A stretch of DNA of 64,000 bases, from the NCBI RefSeq assembly GCF_025717515.1, contig NZ_JAJIRN010000009.1, positions 335,628 to 399,627 of the forward strand, in the 5' to 3' direction. This document shows positions 60,135-64,000 of the stretch, piece after piece; within the stretch, counting starts at the first letter, position 1, and each line of letters begins with the position of its first letter. The translations under genes and the position numbers were made by a program. The DNA is from Roseateles oligotrophus. GTDB taxonomy: Bacteria; Pseudomonadota; Gammaproteobacteria; Burkholderiales; Burkholderiaceae_C. A model generated the notes under the pieces. That model worked only from the letters and a program-made list of their open reading frames with translations. It made no database searches and was not told the origin of the DNA.

Positions 60135-61088
60135 TTAACGCTCCCAGACAAAGGCGCTGCCGGCATCAAAGGGGTGGACGCTGCGCCAATGCCGCGCAAT
60201 GTCGACGCGACGGCAGATCCAGACCCGCTCATGTTTTTCCACATGGTCGAGAAAACGCTGCAACGCGCGCATGCGCCCCGGGCGCCCGAGCAGGCGGCAA
60301 TGCATGCCCACGCTCATCATCTTGGCTGTCTCGGCGCCTTCGGCGTACAAGACATCAAAGCTGTCGCGCAGGTACTCGAAGAACTCATCGCCATGCGAGA
60401 AACCTTGTGGCAGCGCGAAGCGCATATCGTTGCAGTCCAGCGTGTAGGGCACGACCAAATGCGGCGCTAGCGTGCCGTCGCTCTTGCGCACCTGCAGCCA
60501 CAGCGGCAGGTCGTCGCCGTAGTAGTCGCTGTCGTATTCGAAGCCGCCGTAGTCGGCCACCAGGCGGCGGGTGTTGGGGCTGTCGCGGCCGGTGTACCAA
60601 CCGGAGGCGCGCTCGCCGGTGAGGCGCTGCAAGATGTCCATGCCGCGTTCCATATGTTCGCGCTCGGTCGCCTCGTCGACGCCCTGGTAGTTGATCCAGC
60701 GCCAACCATGGCAGGCGATTTCATGGTTCATGCCGACCAAGGCCTGACACAGATCGGGGTGGCGCTCCAGCGCCATCGCGACGCCGAACACCGTCAGCGG
60801 CAGGCCGCGCGATTCGAACTCGCGCAGCAGGCGCCAGACGCCGACGCGCGAACCATATTCGTAAATGCTATCCATCGACAGATGGCGCGCCGGGTAGGCG
60901 GGTGGGTTGGCCATCTCGGACAGAAACTGCTCGGAGCCGGCGTCGCCATGCAGCACCGAGTTCTCGCCGCCTTCTTCGAAGTTCAACACGAACTGCAGGG
61001 CGATGCGGGCTTGGCCGGGCCACTGTGCCTGTGGCGGATGCTCGCCATAGCCGATCAGGTCGCGGGGATAAGGGTTTGGCATATTCAA
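60135..61088 (-). CDS. puuE: Allantoinase PuuE (polysaccharide deacetylase-like)
   Basis: A 317-residue enzyme of the metal-independent allantoinase class with the NodB-like fold. It starts with PRDLIGYGEHPP and FVLNFEEGGENSV, and also has ARHLSMDSIYEYGSRVGVWR, HEIACHGWRWINYQ and ASGWYTGRDSPNTRRLV, all characteristic of PuuE. It opens the hydantoin ring of allantoin to give allantoate. The start may be 61088 or 61082. Three bases separate it from the gntR stop, and its stop is three bases before the uraD-allC start. Confidence 0.93.
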   Translation of the reverse strand: MNMPNPYPRDLIGYGEHPPQAQWPGQARIALQFVLNFEEGGENSVLHGDAGSEQFLSEMANPPAYPARHLSMDSIYEYGSRVGVWRLLREFESRGLPLTVFGVAMALERHPDLCQALVGMNHEIACHGWRWINYQGVDEATEREHMERGMDILQRLTGERASGWYTGRDSPNTRRLVADYGGFEYDSDYYGDDLPLWLQVRKSDGTLAPHLVVPYTLDCNDMRFALPQGFSHGDEFFEYLRDSFDVLYAEGAETAKMMSVGMHCRLLGRPGRMRALQRFLDHVEKHERVWICRRVDIARHWRSVHPFDAGSAFVWER

Positions 61089-61091
61089 CCT

Positions 61092-61772
61092 TCAGGGCTG
61101 GAGGGCGCTGGCCAGGTCGGCCGCGCGTGGGTTCAGGCGCAGATTGGCTTCGACGTTGCCGAGGTGCTGTGTCATCAACCGCAAGGCGCCCGCGGCATCG
61201 CGCCGGGCCAGCGCCTCCACGATGGCGCTGTGCTCGGCCTGCGACTCGACGGCCGAATGGGTGCTTTGGTACATCAGCGCAATCAGCGAGCTGCGCGAGA
61301 GCAGGTCCGCCAGCAATTGTTTGAGCACCGCGTTGCCATACATATCGGCCAGCAGCAAATGGAAGTCGGCCAGCAAACGGGTGCGGCCGGCGATGTCAGG
61401 AGACACGATGGCGGCGCGCTCGGCCTTCAGATGCGCACGCAGCTGCTTGATCTGTGCGGGCGTGATGCCGGCGGCCAATTGCATGAGCAGCCTAGCCTCC
61501 AGCAACTGCCGCACTTCAAACACATCGCGCGCCTCGGCGACGCTGGGCTCGGCCACATAGGCGCCGCGCGCCGGCGTCAAGGTGACCAGGCGGTCGCGGC
61601 TGAGCTGGTTGAGCGCTTGCCGCACCAGCGTGCGCGAGACCTTGTAGATGTCGGCCAGTTTCTGTTCGGCCAGCTTGGTGCCCGGCATCAGGCGACGCTC
61701 GACGATGGCCTGCGTGATGGAGGCCGCAATTTTTGCTGTGGCGGTGCTCGCGGCGTCTGGATTGCTTGGCAT
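61092..61772 (-). CDS. GntR family regulator, FCD type, of purine catabolism
   Basis: A 226-residue regulator. The winged helix begins IAASITQAIVERRLMPGTKL and LADIYKVSRTLVRQALNQLS. The FCD ligand domain includes FEVRQLLEARLLMQLA and LLADFHLLLADMYGNAVL, with the His-containing metal/ligand site. It is the first gene of the leftward arm (puuE, uraD-allC, M20, pcuC). The palindrome at 61782-61795 between it and hiuH is its probable operator; the ligand may be a purine breakdown product. The upstream ATG at 61793 overlaps that palindrome and is rejected. Confidence 0.9.
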   Translation of the reverse strand: MPSNPDAASTATAKIAASITQAIVERRLMPGTKLAEQKLADIYKVSRTLVRQALNQLSRDRLVTLTPARGAYVAEPSVAEARDVFEVRQLLEARLLMQLAAGITPAQIKQLRAHLKAERAAIVSPDIAGRTRLLADFHLLLADMYGNAVLKQLLADLLSRSSLIALMYQSTHSAVESQAEHSAIVEALARRDAAGALRLMTQHLGNVEANLRLNPRAADLASALQP

Positions 61773-61781
61773 TGTGTGCCG

Positions 61782-61795
61782 AAGTGTATACACTT
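61782..61795. promoter_or_regulatory. Perfect 14-bp palindrome, probable GntR operator
   Basis: AAGTGTATACACTT is an exact inverted repeat, with core TGTATACA, in the 57-base gap between the GntR gene (start 61772) and hiuH (start 61830). FCD-type GntR regulators are known to bind TGTATACA-type palindromes. It could repress both divergent arms at once. Confidence 0.8.
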
Positions 61796-61829
61796 TGCGG
61801 CTTCATTCCAAGTTGCCGGAGCAAGTTCA

Positions 61830-62183
61830 GTGGGCAAACTCAGCACCCATGTTTTAGACACCATGCACGGAGCGCCGGCCGCCGGCATGGCGCTGCGCCT
61901 GTATCGGCTGGACGGCGAGTCGGCCCAGTTGCTGAAGAGTTGCAGCTTGAACCAGGATGGCCGCGCCGACGGCCCGCTGCTGGAGGGTGCGCAGCTGCTG
62001 CCCGGGCGCTACCGGCTGCTGTTCGGGGTTGCCGACTATTTCAAGTCGCTCGGCGTGCAACTGCCGGACCCAGCCTTCTTGGATCAGGTGCCGCTGGACT
62101 TCGGCATCGCCGATGCGAGCCTGCATTACCACGTGCCCCTGCTCGCCAGCCCTTGGAGCTACTCCACCTATCGCGGGAGCTGA
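61830..62183 (+). CDS. hiuH: 5-Hydroxyisourate hydrolase, transthyretin-like
   Basis: A 117-residue protein. A GTG start at 61830 is supported by a GGAG site 8 bases upstream and gives the N-terminal motif LSTHVLDTMHGAPAAGM. The C-terminal signature is YHVPLLASPWSYSTYRGS, ending in the YRGS tetrapeptide diagnostic of HIU hydrolases. It opens 5-hydroxyisourate, made from urate, to OHCU, the substrate of UraD on the opposite arm. The ring-binding His and Arg residues are intact. Confidence 0.93.
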   Translation: MGKLSTHVLDTMHGAPAAGMALRLYRLDGESAQLLKSCSLNQDGRADGPLLEGAQLLPGRYRLLFGVADYFKSLGVQLPDPAFLDQVPLDFGIADASLHYHVPLLASPWSYSTYRGS

Positions 62184-62189
62184 CCCAGC

Positions 62190-63020
62190 TTGGCTGCTTT
62201 GGACGACTTGCTAACGGCGCTGCTCGACGGGCCGGCGGTGCTGGTGCAAGTGATGCGGGTGCAGGGTAGCGGTCCGCGTGAGGTCGGCGCCTGGATGGCG
62301 GTCTCGCCCCGCGCCTTGCTCGCCACCATAGGCGGCGGGCATTTGGAGTTCGAGGCGACGGCCCATGCGCGCGCCTTGCTGGGGGGGCAGGTCTTGCCCG
62401 AGCCTTCGGCCTTGGAGAGACGGTTTGCGCTGGGACCGAGCTTGGGGCAATGCTGCGGCGGCGTGGTTGACTTGAGTTTCGAGCTATTGCCGGCCCGGCC
62501 CGGCGCCGAGCGGCAGGCCGAACTCCGCCGAGACTTGAGCCTGCCCGAGGCGCAACTATTGCCGGTCGGCTTGTTCGGCGGTGGCCATGTCGGCCGCGCC
62601 ATCATCGACTTGCTGAGTCGCCTGCCGAGCAGGGTGCAATGGTTCGATAGCCGGGATGAGGTCTTCCCGCCGGGCTTGCCCGCGCATGTGTGCGCCGAGC
62701 ATAGTGAGCCGGTGCAGGCGGCCGTGCAAGACCTGAGCCCGGGTAGCCGGGTCTTGATCATGAGCTTCAGCCACGCCGAAGATCTGGATGTGCTCGCCGC
62801 TTGCCTGTTGCGTCAGCGCTTGGCGGGCGACCTGCCTTTCATCGGGCTGATCGGCAGCAAGAGCAAATGGGCCAGCTTCAGCGCGCGCCTGCGTGAGCGA
62901 GGCTTCAGCGCGGCCGAGTTGGCCCATGTCACTTGCCCGATCGGCCTGCCCGGCATTGCCGGCAAGCAGCCCGAGGTGATCGCGATCGCCGTGGTGGCGC
63001 AGTTGCTGCAAAACCGTTGA
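62190..63020 (+). CDS. xdhC: Xanthine dehydrogenase accessory protein XdhC
   Basis: A 276-residue protein starting at a TTG seven bases after the hiuH stop, with GGGAG upstream. The N-terminal XdhC/CoxI part has VQGSGPREVGAWMAV and ATIGGGHLEFEA and the cysteine pair in SLGQCCGGVVDLSFE. The C-terminal Rossmann part has LFGGGHVGRAIIDLL and LIGSKSKWASFSARLRERGF. It inserts sulfurated molybdenum cofactor into xanthine dehydrogenase. xdhA and xdhB are not in the window. Its stop is directly next to the convergent PEP-CTERM gene stop. Confidence 0.92.
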   Translation: MAALDDLLTALLDGPAVLVQVMRVQGSGPREVGAWMAVSPRALLATIGGGHLEFEATAHARALLGGQVLPEPSALERRFALGPSLGQCCGGVVDLSFELLPARPGAERQAELRRDLSLPEAQLLPVGLFGGGHVGRAIIDLLSRLPSRVQWFDSRDEVFPPGLPAHVCAEHSEPVQAAVQDLSPGSRVLIMSFSHAEDLDVLAACLLRQRLAGDLPFIGLIGSKSKWASFSARLRERGFSAAELAHVTCPIGLPGIAGKQPEVIAIAVVAQLLQNR

Positions 63021-63905
63021 TCAGTCCTGGCGGCTACGCCGGCGGCGGGCCAAGAGTACGCCCGCTCCGGCCGCCCACAAGGCCCAGCTGCTTGGCTCCG
63101 GCACGGCCTGGGTAGCTTTCAGTTCGATGCGGGTGTGGTTCTCGCCGTGAAAGGCGGTGGTGCTGGTGGCAAAGGTCGTCAGCGTGTTGGCCATCAAACC
63201 GTTGTCATCGGAATAGCCGTAGTTGCCGAAGATCTTGTCGCTGTTTGCTTCGTCGTGGCTGAGGGCCAGAATCAAACCATTCGCACCGGTGGGCATATTT
63301 AACGCGGTGGCACCCAGGACGGTGATGGATTGGGCAAGGAAGTCCTGTTTGCGGAACTGTATCCAGGTGCCCTGGGTGTTGGTGTGCACAAAGAGTTCGA
63401 TCACATCGTTGGTATTGCTGAACGAATCGCTCAATCGCAGACCCCAGGTTTGGCCCAGTTCCGGCAGGCTCTGTAGGGAAAGATCAAGTGCGGCCGCAAA
63501 GCTGCGTGATTTATCTAGGCCGCTACCGACATCGGTGGTGTTGGTGCTGAGCCGCAGCTTCAATGATTTGGCCAGCCCACCGCCCGAGGCATTGACCGAG
63601 GCCACCGCATAGTTGGCGTCCAAAAGCAGCGAGCCGCCTTCCTCGCGGGCCGCCAAAGCGGGGTTGGCGCCATCGGCCAAGTCGCGCAGTGAATAGGTGG
63701 AGATGTCCCCATTCGGGAAGGCCGGCCCATGGAACGCGTCGCCATTGTCAAACCGGTCGTTTAGCAAGATATTTTGCCCGGCCAGCCAACTTGCCCGGTC
63801 GCCGTCTCGAAACAGGGTTAGTTCGGTGGCGTTCATCGGCCCGGCGCTGGCGCTGGCGCAAGCAATCGAGAGGGCAAGGGCAAGAGCGATTTTTGACTTT
63901 GACAT
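63021..63905 (-). CDS. PEP-CTERM sorting domain protein, function unknown
   Basis: A 294-residue secreted protein. The signal peptide (LALALSIACASASA) is followed by a beta-rich body with a lectin/jelly-roll-like character (FDNGDAFHGPAFPNGDI, LGQTWGLRLSDSFSN, NTQGTWIQFRKQDFLAQ). The C-terminal tag is AVPEPSSWALWAAGAGVLLA with an ARRRRSRQD tail, the substrate for an exosortase. It is the second PEP-CTERM protein in the window and shows the strain uses this sorting system. Body family not recognised. Confidence 0.87.
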   Translation of the reverse strand: MSKSKIALALALSIACASASAGPMNATELTLFRDGDRASWLAGQNILLNDRFDNGDAFHGPAFPNGDISTYSLRDLADGANPALAAREEGGSLLLDANYAVASVNASGGGLAKSLKLRLSTNTTDVGSGLDKSRSFAAALDLSLQSLPELGQTWGLRLSDSFSNTNDVIELFVHTNTQGTWIQFRKQDFLAQSITVLGATALNMPTGANGLILALSHDEANSDKIFGNYGYSDDNGLMANTLTTFATSTTAFHGENHTRIELKATQAVPEPSSWALWAAGAGVLLARRRRSRQD

Positions 63906-64000
63906 GTCGAGTTCCCGGTTTGTTTGGCTGTAGATTCTCAGGAAGAGCCGCGATTCTCCGCTTTCGCGACCGAGTTGTGGGGTGCTACCCCTAACTTCTA
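63906..64000. other. Edge region upstream of the PEP-CTERM gene
   Basis: About 95 bases. No gene can be defined before the window ends. Confidence 0.4.

Noticed and set aside
1..64000. CRISPR arrays, insertion sequences, tRNA or rRNA genes
   Set aside because: No regularly spaced direct repeats with spacers, no transposase features and no RNA-gene sequences were seen by reading; a dedicated search was not possible.

Overview
The window looks like chromosomal DNA from a high-GC betaproteobacterium of the order Burkholderiales, probably near the Roseateles/Paucibacter/Rubrivivax/Leptothrix group. This is inferred from the rnpA-yidD-yidC order at the left edge, the Burkholderia-type porin, PEP-CTERM proteins, many TonB-dependent receptors, GspA/GspB and the ArgP/ArgO pair. 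No rRNA, tRNA, CRISPR array, insertion sequence or prophage block was found. Coding density is high, and most genes sit in short operons with ATGA overlaps.

Layout. 1-2235: end of rnpA, yidD, yidC and a strong terminator. 2259-8871: mixed single genes (Tat-exported M48 protease, flavin reductase, prohibitin-like SPFH protein, AraC regulator, YbhB-like protein, aidB, small lipoprotein). 8918-13345: two back-to-back two-component systems, one KdpDE-like without kdpFABC and one QseBC/PmrAB-like. 13456-19601: GH19 chitinase, TonB-dependent receptor, NagX-like membrane protein and beta-propeller lactonase, a probable chitin/GlcNAc locus with PmrA-like boxes. 19585-24126: second receptor, YfiR-like protein, polytopic membrane protein and GntR/UTRA regulator. 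24215-28049: an orphan beta-rich protein and a giant cyclase-ATPase-TPR protein. 28050-29623: an AT-richer island with a periplasmic binding protein. 29624-35728: porin, argP/argO, EamA exporter, gspA-gspB. 35822-42739: beta/gamma-crystallin protein and a complete Mrp/Pha cation/proton antiporter operon.

42863-47428 is the most striking region. It holds a secreted reprolysin-type metalloprotease ending in a dockerin. About 1 kb away is a PEP-CTERM-anchored protein whose whole mature domain looks like a cohesin. Together they suggest a miniature, exosortase-anchored cohesin-dockerin surface complex.

47480-51367: GH108-type muramidase, CorA-like transporter, a 141-bp inverted-repeat element and a methyltransferase. 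51829-57061: copper handling (YcnI/DUF1775, receptor with an N-terminal CxxC, DUF2946, PCu(A)C) around a persulfide dioxygenase-rhodanese fusion. 57058-63020: purine-ring catabolism, with divergent arms hiuH-xdhC and gntR-puuE-(uraD::allC)-M20-pcuC around a perfect 14-bp palindrome. The window closes with a second PEP-CTERM protein.

Regulatory structure read directly from the DNA includes 11-bp-periodic repeats of GCATNAG before both the kdpDE-like operon and the SPFH operon, and CTTAAG-N5-CTTGA-type repeats before both the QseB/PmrA-like operon/chitinase pair and the neighbouring receptor. These give testable regulon predictions.
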